Below, piece after piece: positions 46,547 to 59,900 of a stretch of DNA of 64,000 nucleotides. A program made the position numbers and the translations under genes. The stretch comes from Liquidambar formosana (Eukaryota; Streptophyta; Magnoliopsida; Saxifragales; Altingiaceae): NCBI GenBank assembly GCA_039720395.1, contig CM077820.1, positions 14,965,848-15,029,847 of the forward strand. The letters are read 5' to 3'. How positions within the stretch are numbered: position 1 is the first letter of the stretch; every line of letters starts with the position of its first letter. The notes under the pieces were generated by a model. It was given only the letters and a program-made list of their open reading frames with translations, was not told where the DNA came from and did no database searches.

Positions 46547-47973
46547 TCACTTGACAGTGCGATTTTTCCCCAATTTTTTCTTCAGCCTAGCTGCCTTCAC
46601 TGCTATTGCCACAATTATCCAGTCTTTGGTTTCATCTATGAATCGGAAATAAGCATATCTCCAACTCTTCTTGAATATTAGAACCCCCGAAGTTCCCCAA
46701 AACCCAGTCATGAAGCCTAGCATTACAATGATGTAAAACCACACTTTTTCAGACTCACCTTCTTTGTCGTTTTCTTCATAGTTGATGGGTGCTGGAGCTT
46801 GAGGTGGTTCGTCTCCCAGGCATTTATTTGGCAATGGAGCTCCACAGAGTTCAGTGTTGCCAACATAGATGGATGGGTCATCAAGAGTCTGGAGCTGATT
46901 GCCTGTCGGAATTTTTCCGGAGAAGTTATTGTAAGACAAGTTCAAGTGGCTAAGCGAACTTAAAGCTGACATGCTCTGTGGAATCACACCAGAGAGCTGG
47001 TTTCTACAGAAGTCAAGAGATTCCAATGACGTCGAGTTCCCTACGTTATTGGGGATGTCTCCTGTCAAATTATTGTGTGACAGATTCAAACCTTGCAATC
47101 CAGAAAGAATTTTTAGTTCTTTGGGGATCGTGCCAAGTAGATTGTTACTTGAAAGATCCAAGTTTGCAACAAGTCGTACTGTGAATTGAGTAAATTCAAG
47201 CTCTCTTCCTTTCATGACCTCCATGACTTTTTGCCCATACCAGTAGCTGCCAGTGTATTGTGTTTGAGCCATGCCATGGAGATTGCCAAGACAACGAGGT
47301 ATGGTTCCCATAAGATTGTTATCTGCAAGGTCCAAGATTCGTAGTCCAAAGAGATGGCATATTTGTAGAGGAATACTACCGTCGAACATATTCTTTTGTA
47401 GCCTCAGAATTCGCAGAATCCAAATGCTCTACCCAATCCATTTGGGTATATTTCCAGAGGACTTATTCTCGCCAAGATCCAAACCTATCAAATCTGTGCA
47501 ATTACTCAAGGCTGAAGGAAGTTCTCCATGAAGACTGTTGTTGTTCAAGTACAACCATTGCAGGTGAGTAAGATGCCCAAATGAGCTCGGAGTAACCCCT
47601 GTTAGCTTGTTGGATGATAGATTAATAATCCCTAATGTTTGACTGTAACTCCAACAATTAGGAATGTTTCCTGATAACATATTGTTTGAGAGATCTAGAA
47701 TGTCCAAAGGCCTAAAACAATTAAGAATGTTACCAGAAAACCTGTTGTTTGAGAAATCTAGAGTGCTCAAATTCCTCCAACAATTAGGAATGTTCCCAGC
47801 TAAGCTATTGCTTAAGAGATCTAGATTCCACAAAGTTTCTATTTTGCACAATGAGGTTGGTATCGTACCGTTCAGAAGGTTATTATGAAGATATAATTTT
47901 CTCAATGTAGGCATCATATCTCCAATATTTCGTGGAAGGGGTCCTGAAATCAAAGTTTCTATTTTGCACAATT
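46547..47973 (-). pseudogene. 5'-truncated LRR receptor-like protein with an in-frame stop
   Basis: Minus-strand homology to the C-terminal part of the gene at 27932-31360, from ISGPLPRNIGDMM to the stop at 46547. It includes LRRs, the non-LRR island, an acidic juxtamembrane stretch, the membrane helix and the KKSWRYAYFRFIDETKDW tail. The frame is open except for one TAG at 47429-47431, after NIPKWIG, where the intact gene has a glutamate codon. Everything upstream (signal peptide, N-cap, most LRRs) is missing. At the truncation edge a stretch starting CAAAGTTTCTATTTTGCACA occurs twice, at 47831 and 47951. The ATG at 47389 could start a 280-residue remnant without a signal peptide. I consider it a pseudogene. 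Confidence 0.85.
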
Positions 47974-50646
47974 GTCATTCAACTCCATAAGTAAACCAAT
48001 AGTCGATGGGGGAGTTACAGAGGTCTAGCTGTTGGCAAATAATTACATATCAATACAATCATGTAGTCATTCCTAATTAAGTTAGTAGTCATCTATTACG
48101 AAATTAGTAGTCATATTTAATTATTTGTCTATAGCCGGACCAATTTGTAATTCCCCCATAATTGATTCAGTCACTTGATTTTCTCCCTTACGCATCTTAC
48201 CATTGGGGAAAAGAAAAGAGAACTGATAATTCATTTACTAAACAATAATAATTTTTTTATTATTAATTTTTTTACTAGATATTCTAATCTTTCTTCTATT
48301 TATGTGTACTTTGTTATGACAGGCTGATGTTGGGCCGCATTGTACTACACTACTACTCAACAAGGGTAGATATTCCAAAGATTATGCAGTTGTGTCAAGG
48401 AGAATGATGATTTGTTTTCCTTTCTTTCTCCAGTTTTGATATCGGGATGGTGGATTAATTAATTTTTATCACTTCAAGGGGGAATCGTAGTCAAAATAAC
48501 AATGTAGACTCTAGCTATGAAGGAAAAAAGCTATCAATTCATTGCAATAGTTGATGTCTCATTAGTCATGATTTTGATATAAAGCTAGATTTAAAGTGGG
48601 CAAAGACTTTATGAGGCCAGTCAAGGTATGGGGGAGGAAACTTCCCCAAATGAAATCAAATTATATAGCGGGTTTCAATTTGGGATTAGTCATGCTTAAT
48701 AGCTACTTCTTTAGCTATTAAGCATGAGACCTAAAGGTGGATTGTTCCAATAAAAAGTTTAGTCACTAAAATAAGATTAAGAATACTTGGTGTATTTGTG
48801 ACGCCCAAATAAAGTGGACTCTAAAATCCTCCAATACTAGCTAGTGGTGAAAACTACCAAAACTTGGGGGCGCAAAAAAAACAAAAAGACTTTAGACTTT
48901 TGGGTGTGAACTCGCTCACTCACCTCTTACCTCTCTTCTCTCCCACGACAATTTGACTAGTGGGTGGCAAAAGATAGAAAAAGAGAGACCCCTAGTTGGT
49001 CTCCATTCACAAGCCGGGTCTTAGCACAGACACCTCAATTTGGACCAATAAGAGTTCCCACATTGTTTGCAACAATTTTGAGAAAGATGATTCTTGTTTT
49101 CCCATTTTCCTTTTTATTTTTTTTTTATTTTTTTTAGTATAATTAAACACGTGTCTCTTTTATAAGGACTAAAAGTTATCATTAGACTGAGACAATTATG
49201 ATTAAAACTATATATATTTCCCTTTATTTAGGAAGAAATAACTCAAAATATCAATAGATTTGTTTGCAAATAAAGTGGGAGTTCTTGAAATTCTTTGGTC
49301 TCAATTGTGGTCAATTGGTTGGCATCAAATAGAAATATTGCTTATTCCAATACATAGAACTTATCTATAGCTCTTATGAACTAGCATACAAGTGAGGGCG
49401 AAATCAGACTAGACTTAACAAACTTTTGAATATTGGGTATGTGCTTGGTACTTAACAAAATGCACCCTTGTAATCTTATACTCCGTAGTATTTAAGTTGG
49501 CCACTTTCTTGTCTCCTTCATTTTTTTATTTTATTTTTTTATTTTTTAGTGATTTTATTCTACGAACTTTTTCTCAAAAAATTTTACCTTTTTTTGAAAA
49601 CACATTTTTGAGTACGTAGCCAAACAAGCTAACCTCAGAAGCTTATCTATTATACATAAGACGATTACTAAAATCAAAGAAGACAACATCCCAGTAGTTA
49701 CACTGAAATTATGATTTCTAAATATCCATTCTACCTTATTTATTGACAGAAAATTATTACTAAAATCTACTATTTATCAAATTAAAAATCTACTATAACG
49801 AATCTTGCTATTTAAAGTGTAAAACTTTTTCCCACTTTGATTGGCAGTAACATAAGTTATTCCACGATACATGTACTTGAAAAAAAATAATAAAAAAAAA
49901 AAGATAAAAATAATGTCAAATATTTAGCATAAACTTTTTCATTGAGTACAAATCAAAAGGAAGAACAAAATAATAATAATAATAATAATAATAAACGAAG
50001 AGAGAGAGGATTTAAAGGCATGCATTTTAGAAAATAAATTCTTACTTCTAGTAAAAATCATAGTCAAAATAACTACGCAGACTCTATGAAGGAAAAGTGC
50101 TACCAATTCATTCGCAATAGTTGCTGTCTCATGATTTGATGTAAAGCTATAAAGTGGGCAAAGAATCTATGAAGTCAGTCAAGGCATGGGGGAGGAAACT
50201 TCCCCAATTGAAATCAAATTAATGGGTTTCAGTTTGAGACTAGTGGGTGGCACAAGATAAAAACATAATACAAAATTTTAAATGGCTTTTTAAATTTTTT
50301 TTTTTTTTTAAAAATGGTTTATCAAATGATTAGGTTAACGGGATGAGTATTAACTCATATTTGATTTGCTTAAAGCATTTTTAGGAAATGAAATAAAAAG
50401 AATTATTAACTTTTGAAATGTGACGATAATTTTGAAATATCTTAAAATGAAAAGGAGACCAATAATATAGGAACGGGGGATTATTATTTTTAATCTTAAT
50501 TCTAGGGGTGCATCATATGATCTAACATTTTTATTGAATCAATCCAAATGTAGCGTATGGATGCAAATTTTTTTTATTTTTTTATTTTTTTGTAGTTGTA
50601 TTTATTTTTCCACACCCTTAGAAAATGAGGTGTAAAAATAGTTCCT
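47974..50646. other. Intergenic DNA made of receptor-locus modules
   Basis: 48370-48700 and 50050-50250 repeat 17083-17440, 48700-48890 repeats 17740-17930, and 48985-49055 repeats 1727-1798 almost exactly. There is an (ATA)n run at about 49972-49994. No coding sequence is recognised. Confidence 0.6.
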
Positions 50647-50651
50647 TTGAA

Positions 50652-52058
50652 CCTCGTTTGATACGTTGGATATAAGGTCTGGATAGGATAAGTCTATCTT
50701 GAGATTTTTATATCTCATGTTTGGTAACCTTATTTGGGGACGAGATAAGCTATCATGGGATTTTTATATCCTCTACCTAGAGGATATAATAAACTCATGG
50801 TTAGGATGGTATTATTTTCTACTGGGATTAATTATTCCGACTTAAAACATCAGGGATATAAATGTTGGGTTTTTTCCCGAAAATCTACTGGATCATTCGC
50901 GATGAATCCACACAAATGGAAGCTGGGCTTCCACAGCTATCGTCTTCTTCGTCTTCCACAACGATCTTCTTCTCCTTCCGCCATTGAAGCAGATCCTCGT
51001 CTTCATCTTCTACAACAATCGTTTTCTTCTTCTTCCATTTGCACAGAAATCGTATTATTCTTCCACAACGATCTTCTTCTCCTTCCTCCATTGAAGCAGA
51101 TCTGACAGTTTAAGGTCTGTGGATTGCCGTTGGCCTGAGGTTGAAGATGCCGCCGTCGGAGGTTGGCTTGAGGTTGAAGATGCGGACCTTGCTGAACATA
51201 AAAATGGGGTTTTTTTTTCCCAGCGAGGAGGTCTCTTCCTTTATCTTCCTGGGTTGTTTTTTTTTTTTTTTTTTTTTTGTCCCAAAAAACGTCGGAATGT
51301 TTTGGGATTTGTTATCGCCGGAAAACATGTTTTTTTGCCGGAAAATATTAGCAAACAGGCTTAAGACCAAAAGCTCGAAAAACATTGAATACTTGGGTAT
51401 GTCATTGTATTGATGGCAGCCTAGGAAGCACGGAAATGGTTGTGTCACCGTTGCCAGAGGTGGAGAAACCATCTCTGACTGATCCTTGTCGGCGGCAGCC
51501 ATAGATGGCGGCATATAATTTTTTATGGTACCAATGCCCAACAACTGCTTGAGAAATAGAAAAAGACTGAAAAAACATGAAGTCTTTTTTAGCCAAAGGT
51601 CAGGGAAGGAGCATTTAATGCCTTCAGCCCACTGAAACGACGAGTTTTGTCTTGTTTTTCACTTCGTCCATCCATTTCCCCCCTCACTCACCACAACATT
51701 GAATCTGAACTCATAATAACAGTTCACCTTTTGGTATTAAAAAAAAAAACCTCATAATAACAGTCCACCTTTTGGTATTAAAAAAAAAAAAAAAAAAGGC
51801 AAAATTAATGCATTTGCTTTATAAAATTGAGTAATGGTATTTTTGAAATAAAAAAAAATGTCCATTATCCAAGTTAAAAATATAACATTTCAAACACTGG
51901 ATTGGATTGTATAATTATTTCCGTCATTATATCTTGACATTTACCAAACAAAAGGGACGGAATAGGCATAGATAGGTAAGGGTATAGTTTTCGAGTAGGA
52001 GAACATATCTTCTCTAATCCTATCCAATCCAAACCCTATATCATACCAAACAAGGCCT
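50652..52058. mobile_element. TIR element of about 1.4 kb
   Basis: Left CCTCGTTTGATACGTTGGAT followed by AGGTCTGGATAGGATAAG; right CCAATCCAAACCCTATATCA then CATACCAAACAAGGCC is the approximate inverse over more than 60 bp. The interior (about 50.9-51.6 kb) is GC-richer with simple TCTTC repeats and may include captured host DNA; no transposase. Superfamily uncertain; no clear target-site duplication. Confidence 0.6.
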
Positions 52059-53913
52059 TAAAGTTTAAAATAACGAGTGTTTGCCTATTTTGATATTTTT
52101 TTCATTATAGAAGTTTTTTTAGGGCAGTAGTGGGAGGTGTAGCCTTCTGCTTATAATCCAGCAAATAAGCAGCCCAATAGCTTCATGTTAGACATTCCAA
52201 CCGTTATCCAGGACCTCCTCACCTCCACCATTTCGCACTCCAACCGACATCACTTGCGTTGATTTCCATATGGATTTTTACCCACAGCATATTTTTCTAG
52301 CATCTCATTTGGAAAATAGAAAACCAATAAATTAAAAAAGAGTTTATATTTTTCAATGCATTGATTGCATCATTTATTACAGCGGTAAAGAAAACCCATT
52401 ACAGAATGAGGCAAGCAAAGTTAACTAGAAACTGATAGAGGTTCGAGAATCATGTTCAGGGAGTGGACTATGATGTTATCAAAAAAACAAAAAAACAAAA
52501 TAAAATTCAGGGAGTGGGTTCCTCTCCAGTCCCGTCTATATATAGCTATAATATGTATACTGCCCTTGCATGGTTTGTCGAGCAATCATGCCCTGATTGC
52601 ATCATTTATTGTTACAACTCATAGATATCACTGCCTATGTAGGTAAAGGACGTCTCAAATAGGCCATTTGAAAAATAGTTTGAATTGAAATCTTGTTAGA
52701 GTAAAACTTGGTATAACCCACAGCATATTCCACTAGCATCTCATTTGGAAAATAGAAAACCAATAAATTTGAAGTGTTCATACTTCTCAATGCAATAATT
52801 GCATCATTTGAGGCAAGCGAACTCAAGTTGAGGTAACCAGAAACTGAACAGCTTCAAGAATCATGCTCAGGGAGTGGGCTATGATGTTAAACCAAAAAAA
52901 ATAAAAGATAAAAACTCGGTGAGTGGGTTCCTCCCAAAACCCGTCTAATAAATTCTTTCCTTCCTTCCTTTTTTTTTTTTTTTAGATTATGTAATGTACA
53001 CATTATATAAGTATAATATGCATGCTTACCTTGCAGGGTTTGTGGAGTAGTCAAATTTTGATTGCATAATTTATTTCATCAATCATTGTTACAAATCCTT
53101 ATAGAGATCGCTGTCTATGTTAGTATGAAGCTTTTTACATAGGCCATTAGAAAAATAGTTTAAACCAAAACCTTAGTCAAGCTTAGGATAACCTTAATCG
53201 TTAATTTAAAAAAGAAGGTTTAATATGCATGCTAATTAACCCTAACATAAGAAAAGGTAAGAAAATTAATATTTGAAGATGCTAATCTCAAGGCAAAGAG
53301 AAGCATAGCGTATCACCTTAGGCGTTAACAGTAGGTATTAGAGCCTTGACAGCTGCATGAGCCATCCCAACTCTCAAGGCTACGATGTCTGTCTGTCTTT
53401 CTTTCTTTCTCTCTTTCTATTTTCTTTTTTTTAATATATATATCAAGAACCACACAATGTTCAATGAAAATCAAGCTAGGTTTGTTTCGGTGAATATTAA
53501 AGGAAAATAATTAAAAAATAAAAAATAAGAAAAGATAAGAAAATTCATATTTGAAGATGCTAATCTTCAAGCTCCAATTTTGTACACATTCATAACATTT
53601 AAAAGAATAACTTATTTTCTACAAAATCAATTACATTGACGATTTTAATATATCTAAATTTTAAAATTACTTTTGGAATACAGGTGATGGGGGAATTCAT
53701 GCACTGGAAAAGCTTTTGTGGGTCCTGGTAGACATATATCAAAATCAGATCTTTGCAGAATACACTCAAAATATTTTATTTACATTGATTTTACATTAAT
53801 CCCTCGAATTAAATGGATTATCAACAAAATAGAAAAAAAAAAAAATTTGAGGTAGGGGAAGACAGACTGGATCCTTATTTCCTTTATCGCAGACTGTGCA
53901 CCAAAACAAGCAG
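52059..53913. other. Intergenic DNA with an imperfect tandem duplication
   Basis: About 52280-52680 and 52716-53170 share ordered landmarks (CCCACAGCATAT, CATCTCATTTGGAAAATAGA, AGGGAGTGG, TTGTTACAA), with spacing of about 436-470 bp. No gene is recognised. The 3' untranslated region of the minus-strand gene ending at 53914 should lie at the right end. Confidence 0.55.
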
Positions 53914-56900
53914 CTACAGAAAGCTCTCAGCTGAAAGTTTTTTATTCTCAATGGTCATTATCCATTCAAGTATGACAGAATTTACTTCTTCTGGCTGCTC
54001 ATCATGGGGACAATGGCCTAAACAATCAATAACAGCATGGAAAACTACAAATTTGGATCAAAATAAAGGTGAAACATAAATTTTCGGGTAAAACAAAAGC
54101 AAGTGAACAAACATATTACCAGCATCCAGTTCTCTGATTACAACCCCACCCCAATGCTCTCTAACTGTAGCAAGTTTTGACTTGGAATCAGAGATTGGAT
54201 CTTTCATTCCCTGATTATAGAGAAAAAGGAGTAAGCAAGACATTCACAGACCAAGGAAGTTGATTTCTTCTCCATGTCAAGAGTTTACCTGTATAATTAC
54301 AACCCTTTCCTTATATCCTTCCAACAGATAATTAAGAGGAATTGAGAGATTGAAGCTGAAGATGCTTTCTAGAACCACTACCACACCAGGATCATAGGAC
54401 TTAGTTGTTTGTTAAGGTGAAGCATTTGTTAAATTAGACATCTTCTGAGTTGAAACAGATAAGATTAATCTGTTGACTTATAAGACATCAATACATATAT
54501 TTTGTTGTACTAAGAGGATACTGCTCTAATCATTTCATTAATAAGCCAATCATCAGCTCTCTCTGTTTTCTGCAAATCAAAATTTAGTGAAAATAAAGCA
54601 CTGCACAACATCTGGAAGCAACAAATGGAGTTGGTAGCAGCAATAGAGGCATGCTTACAGTCGGGTAACAGTTGTTTACTATGTTCCTGATTCTCAATCT
54701 TAAGAAGGCTAAAAGGAGTCGAGCACCCAACTGTACAGCTCCTGAAATTCTTCTTTCCTGCAACAATTTTCACTTCCTAACTTCCAGGGGGTATTCATAG
54801 ATAAAAAAATTGAATAGAATGACAATTTTCAAACTTCTTCTTGAATTTGAATTAGACAATAGCATCATAGTTATTAAAGGCGCAAGGTGCACTTAAGGCA
54901 CAAAGGTCTCCTGGGGCCTAGGCGCAAGGCGCAAGAAAAAGCGTGGGCTTTAGGGAAGTGAGGCGCACAATTTAAAGAAAATAAATAAAAACTATTTTAT
55001 CAAATGCAGCTAACAAAAATAATCAATTTAAACATATAAAATTGAATACTCTTATCTTATGGCCTATAAGCTCAACTGGTTAGAGCGTTGTGCAATTGCA
55101 CAAAGGTTGTAGGTTCGAATCCCTTTCCTTTTGTTGTGAACTTCCAGAATCCATAAGTAATAACTAGCCTTAGTAAGTAGTAACCTAGACCCACAAAGTA
55201 TACAAAGTCACAAATCACAATTTACCCACAACTACAAGTGATTTACCCACAAAGCATACAAGCATACAAAGCCCACAATTAAACTAAAACAGGGCCAAAA
55301 AACAACTAGTAAAGCAAAAAGCAGAAGAAGCAAAAGCAGGAGAAGAAGACGCAGCTGGGATAGCAAATGAGAAATTAGAAAGAAAAAAAAAACAGGAGAA
55401 GAAGACGATGAAGAAGAAAGATAAAAATCGAAACAGGGTGAAGAAGGAGAAGAAGAAAAGAAAAAAAAAAAACAGGAGAAGAAGATGAAGAAGAAGAAAG
55501 AGAAAAACAGGAGAAGAAGACAATGAAGAAGAAAGAAAAAATTGAAACAGAGTGAAGAAGAAGAAGAACTGAAGAAGAGGAGCTACATACCTATTCGATT
55601 AAGGCTGGACCGTCGGAGCTTGAGGACTGGACCGCCGGAGCTGGAGCTGGAGCTGGAGGCTGCCGCTGGAGCTGGAACTCCTTCGTCGAACCGTGAAGAG
55701 GGTTAGGGCTTCAAAGTGCTTACTTTACTGTCCAGTAGTCTTTTTTGTTTTAAAGTCACTTTATTCCTTGTTTTTTTCTTTTTTTTTTTCCATAACTTTT
55801 AATCAATCTAACGGCTATATTTAGATCTCACTTTAAAAAATTATATTAAATAGATTTTTTTTATAAAATAGCCAGTGGGTCACTAAGGCGCGCCTTATAA
55901 GGGCCTTGAGCCTCACATAAAAGCCCAAAAAAGCGCTCTTTAAGCGCGCCTAAGGGATATTGCCTCACCTAGTAGGTTTCGAAGCCCCAAGCTCGCGCCC
56001 GCCTACCCCTTGCGCCTAGGCGCGCCTTAGGCGCGCTTTTAACAACTATGAATAGCATATGAACATTGTGCCATAAGTCCTTTGTAAACTAATGTTAACA
56101 CAGATGCTGCTTCACCTACTCTGGAAAGTAGAACTGTAGAACTGTAAATGGAGCAAGCAGTAGTCCCATAAGACCATTTGGAGCATAAGGAGATTGGTAT
56201 TATAAACAAATTAATAAATAATCTCTTACTTTATTTTATGAGTAAAATATCTGGGAAAATAGGCTGGCTATGAATACACATTTCATTGATATATATATAT
56301 ATATATATGGAGAGGGTTCCGTTGACACCTGGTGTAAGAGTTTAAGTCTTACACCTTTTTAGAGCCTTTGATCCCTTTTAATCCAATGACCCTAATTGAG
56401 CATTCCTATTATATATTTGGGTCGGGGTAGAATTAAACCCATAACCCAGCTCTGTTTTTTTTTTTTTTTTTTTTTTTTTGGATTCACATCCTTTACCCAT
56501 CCATACGATCATACCTCTTTCTCCCCCTTTTCTCTGTGAGAGACAAGATTAAAATGGAGAACAGTGAGGCAAGTTGATACAATGGACCTTAGAGATTTTC
56601 CAGAATGGTGGAGGTTGGTATTGGAGGGACTTCTAAAAATGGAAAACCAGGATGTCATTGGCCACGGCCGACAATAGCGTCCTCTTGTCCCTATCTTATT
56701 TGCTGGAGAAAATGGAGGATGGTCTGCCATAGCTCCCTTTTATTTTAGTTTATATATTTCATATCTCACTTTGGTCGCCAACATGGTGTACTAATCAAAA
56801 AGTTATTTCTAATATTCTGAAAAAAAGAAAAAGAAAAAAAAAAGAACAAGAAAAAAGGGGGAGAATAAGAATAAGAAAAATGTACAATTGTGACTTGTGA

Positions 56901-59900
56901 GCCTTCTTCTTCTTCACCATTTTTTTTTTTTCCTTTTTTTTTTTTTTTTTTTTTTCCCCGGGTTATATACCCACTTAATCGAAAGTCAGATAACCTGAGA
57001 TCTGTCTTTAAAATTTAAAAAAAAAATAAAAAAAAATCTAAGATTATACCCTTTTTCTTTTTGCCCGTCTTCTTCTTTACTTGTTAGGTATATAAGTATA
57101 TTAATAAACTACTATGTACTCCATTGACGAGGAGCAACCCAAATGGAAGTAGCTTTCAAAACAGAATTCTTCTCCCCTTGAACCTTCTAAGTGCTAACCA
57201 GCATAATCAACACCATATATGGAGTATTACCAGAATACCAGCCCTAAGTTTGGTAGGTTTAGGCTTACGAGCTATGGCTTCTTGCATGACATCATCGGCA
57301 ACTTTCGAACCAAGGAAGATGGGTTTTGCTTTTCTGCAATAACCAGGGCAAGAACTATGGAGGCAGAGAGAGTGTTATTTACTAGAGAGAGAATTGAGAC
57401 ATTGAATGGGTTTTGGGTTATTTGTTTTAAGTTTTAACCTGACCCTGTGTAATTAAATTTAAAAAATTCAAAAAATACGGTACCATTAGATTCAAAGCAA
57501 ATTGATGGTTATAAAAAGGTGTAAGAATTTAAGAATTTAATTCTTACACCAGGTGTCAACGGAACCCTCCCCTATATATATATATATATGTAGCATATAG
57601 TTATTTATGCTTCATCCAACAACACAGATTCAGTCACTGGTTTAGTTTTTCCATTAATAAGATGGAGCCCAAATAGTTTTCTCTAAGAAATACCTAATAA
57701 ACTCGAGCAATTTAAATATTGCAATTTAAGCAATAATCATGTTAGGAATATAAGTGCCACACAATGCAAAACCTCAAATGGTTCATTTAAAATTCTAGAA
57801 TCATATGTAATTTTTCAATGCAAATTAATGTTTCCAAATATTCTGTTGCAAGGAATAGATATCAAAACAACTTTTGGACGACATCCATATTGGATTAAAT
57901 ATTCATAAGAGCACTTTAAAAAGGAAAATGTAGGCCAGCAATGGATGGAACATTGAACCAGTTGAGAAAAACATATAGCAGAGCATTATTTACTTGCAAC
58001 ATCAGGATGAACCACATTGGATGAACCACATTGGAAGTCTCCAGAGATGAAACACATAAATTTTACATGGATACGGATGTTTCAAATTTGGGGGACTTGC
58101 ATAGTTAAGGTTGTCTTACTTTATTGAATGTCACAGAAGAATATCCCGGAATAACATTGCCAGCGCTATTGATCAGGACGATAGACTTAGCCAAAGTAGG
58201 CCAAAGACCAGCTACAGTAGCAACAAAGTAGCCTGCAAATAAAGAATTGAGAATTAGATATCTAACAAAAAACAATCATTGATCAATGAAGGTAAGTCAT
58301 TAAACTAATGACTTTTATCAATAACTAACAAATTGAGAGAGAGAGAGAGAGAGAGAGGTCATCAATATGGTTTATGCAAAGTACAACTGAAGTTAGAACA
58401 CAGAACATACCACCAATTGAGTTCCCAACAAGATGCACAGGCTCTCCAATGACTTCACTGATGAAATCTCTCAGCAATTCAGCCCACATGAGTTCAGTGT
58501 ACACAATGTTTGGCTTTTCTGATTTGCCAAACCCTAAAAGTGTGATGGCCCAAACTCGATTTCCACCATCAGCTATGCCGTATATATGGTCACGGTAATG
58601 CTCCAAAAAAGCACCAAAACCATGCACCAGAAGAATAGCAGGACCTTCATGACCAACAACTGTATACTGGAAACAGAGTAGTGCTTACTAAAAGGTAGAT
58701 TACAGAAATCCGCAACTTAAGCTTAGAAAGCAATTAACCAAATTAGCAAGCATGAAATGTCTTCGAACACGACCATTAATTAGACAAAAAATTTAATGAA
58801 ACAAAACAGGATTTGGTATTCAGTGTGCACAAGATTATTATGCTAAAGAAAACAAAGAGAAAAAAGAGGGGTGGGGGGAGAGGAGGAGGTTCTAGAGATT
58901 TCTGAAATCCATGGTTAAATATAAAATATAAGAGTTTGACTAATCAAATTTCGTCTAGAAACACAAATGGCATCACATTAGGGAGTAGGAGAATGTTTAT
59001 GCCTTTATCAAATATCTTTATTTTCTCCACTGAAGTTATTTTCCAAAGTCATTTGCCATCTATGCAAGTATAGTGAATGTAGGATTTAAATAGTCTGAAG
59101 ATCAACAATTAGGGGCACCTTTAATGTCATTTTTTTTTTCCATTAATACACATGCACATTGCATCAAGCAATGATGCATGAAACCATGATAATTTATGAT
59201 GGAACTACTCTAAAAGGGGGGGGTGTCTTGTTCAAATATTCATCGGGAATGAGACCATCAGCAATATTATTTGGCTTTCCTTCAAAGGATAAGCATTACA
59301 GTTTTCACATTACTTTCAAATAGCTATAAACACTATCCATGTCAATAGAAATAAAGGTTCCAACAAAGAAATAAGTCACCAGAATTGTGAACCGGTTCTC
59401 AACTATGTACCTGAATTAGATGGCCATTCCACCTCCATATCCGAATAGAATAAGGTCCTTCATCACTTATTTGACTTTTTAAAGACATAAGCCAATACCA
59501 CTGCCATAAAAAATTAGCTCAGTAAGTTCAATATGAAAACATGTGTTGACTTACGAAAAAAAAAAAGGGGACCCTTCCACTTAGTCACACAATCAATAGG
59601 TCATAATCACAATTTGTACAACACCAATGGAAAGCAGCCACCAATAAAAATCCTTAGTACCTCCATTGAGCATACAGTGTCAGCTGCAGCAGCAATAGTG
59701 GCTGCTGAATACCCAAAGGGAGATAGAAATCCGGCATTTCGTTCTTTCTCGTACTTGATAGTTTCATAATGCACTCCCCTTCTGGATATAATACCATGAC
59801 AAAGAGCAGGGCCAAAAAGAGTAGCAAATGAAGCTCCAGTCCGAGTTTCAGCATCACACAACTTTTCATGTACTCTGCCACAGCCAAATGGACATTTCAG

